Origin: CAYSRJ01 sp964525675
GTDB taxonomy: Bacteria; Spirochaetota; B62-G9; DRHN01
Reading direction: 5' to 3'
Assembly: GCA_964525675.1 (NCBI GenBank)
Contig: CAZGJW010000007.1
Span: 1-47,067 of the forward strand
DNA length: 47,067 nucleotides
A program made the position numbers and the translations under genes. This document shows, in pieces, positions 46,935-47,067 of the stretch. The number at the start of each line of letters is the position of its first letter. Within the stretch, counting starts at the first letter, position 1. The notes beneath the pieces are model-generated. The model saw only the letters and a list, made by a program, of their open reading frames with translations, had not been told where the DNA came from and did not search any database.

Positions 46935-47067
46935 ATGACGAAGAAAAAATGGTTTTTATTTTTGGCGGTGCTGTTTGTTTTTCTCTTGATAGCAGCACCC
47001 TTTCTTACCGCCGGAGGTAAAAAAGAGGGGTCAGCATCTAAATCTGCTAAAGAGAAACAGGTGGAAG
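46935..47067 (+). CDS. Start of a probable sugar ABC transporter substrate-binding protein, partial
   Basis: The first 44 residues are in the window. Met-Thr-Lys-Lys-Lys-Trp is followed by a long hydrophobic signal core, then Leu-Thr-Ala-Gly-Gly-Lys-Lys-Glu-Gly-Ser. A signal peptide directly followed by Gly-Gly-x-Lys-Glu is common in sugar-binding proteins of spirochaetes. GGAGG stands ten bases before the ATG. The family call is tentative because the folded domain lies outside the window. The gene has a strong promoter and a LacI-type operator, which fits a sugar-induced uptake system. Confidence 0.55.
   Translation, partial: MTKKKWFLFLAVLFVFLLIAAPFLTAGGKKEGSASKSAKEKQVE

Overview
The window reads as a chromosomal segment of an anaerobic, double-membraned bacterium. 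Evidence for an outer membrane is an LptF/LptG-type permease, an ADP-heptose pathway, a LolA-like protein and a beta-barrel protein. Evidence for anaerobic life is the many radical SAM and Fe-S proteins, FdhD and a CoA-acylating aldehyde dehydrogenase in a microcompartment. The substrate-binding protein at the right edge has a Gly-Gly-Lys-Lys-Glu start after its signal peptide, a style I associate with spirochaetes, but the phylum is not settled. No rRNA, tRNA or CRISPR array was seen.

Left part, 1-2.9 kb: the end of a sugar ABC transporter (two MalF/MalG-type permeases), an L-rhamnose mutarotase, a methyltransferase-type URO-D protein and a broken second URO-D copy. A DeoR-family repressor (2.9-3.7 kb, minus strand) then faces a bacterial microcompartment (BMC) operon at 4.1-12.4 kb. 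The operon encodes one hexamer, two trimers and four pentamers, a PduS-like flavo/Fe-S protein, triosephosphate isomerase, acylating aldehyde dehydrogenase, an RpiB-type isomerase and deoxyribose-phosphate aldolase. This fits the sugar-phosphate-utilising class: deoxyribose 5-phosphate is split to acetaldehyde, which becomes acetyl-CoA, and glyceraldehyde 3-phosphate, which TPI turns into DHAP. Its promoter carries a perfect 16-bp palindrome that closely resembles the E. coli DeoR operator.

Middle part: a minus-strand operon at 12.5-18.2 kb has a TetR regulator, a Lol/MacB-type ABC exporter, a LolA-like protein and a beta-barrel. It is followed by a cysteine desulfurase with an internal deletion that removes the PLP lysine, then mnmA, fdhD and a two-cluster Fe-S protein.

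From about 22.3 to 34.4 kb the sequence is visibly more AT-rich than its flanks. This island holds an lptG-like gene, a DUF3108-like gene and gmhA-hldE-hldD. Next comes a 125-residue protein with a Tat-lipoprotein-type leader and a C-terminal half made almost only of Tyr, Ser and Gly. It is followed by a radical SAM protein, a SPASM-only partner, a second radical SAM/SPASM protein, a family-9 (heptosyltransferase-like) glycosyltransferase and a third radical SAM protein with a decayed SPASM domain. I read this as a possible undescribed system for an exported, radical-SAM-modified and perhaps heptosylated peptide. It is the main discovery candidate.

Right part: a CymR-like Rrf2 regulator with O-acetylhomoserine sulfhydrylase and cysteine synthase; an HD/zinc-ribbon protein; a methyltransferase with a three-domain acyl ligase-ACP-acyltransferase fusion; mannose-6-phosphate isomerase; an MNT/HEPN toxin-antitoxin pair whose toxin is frameshifted; a PIG-L deacetylase; a metallophosphoesterase lipoprotein; a PocR/AraC remnant; and the start of a sugar-binding protein behind a strong promoter-operator. 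A dispersed hairpin repeat occurs four times, each time at a gene 3' end, and one copy carries six tandem 16-bp units.
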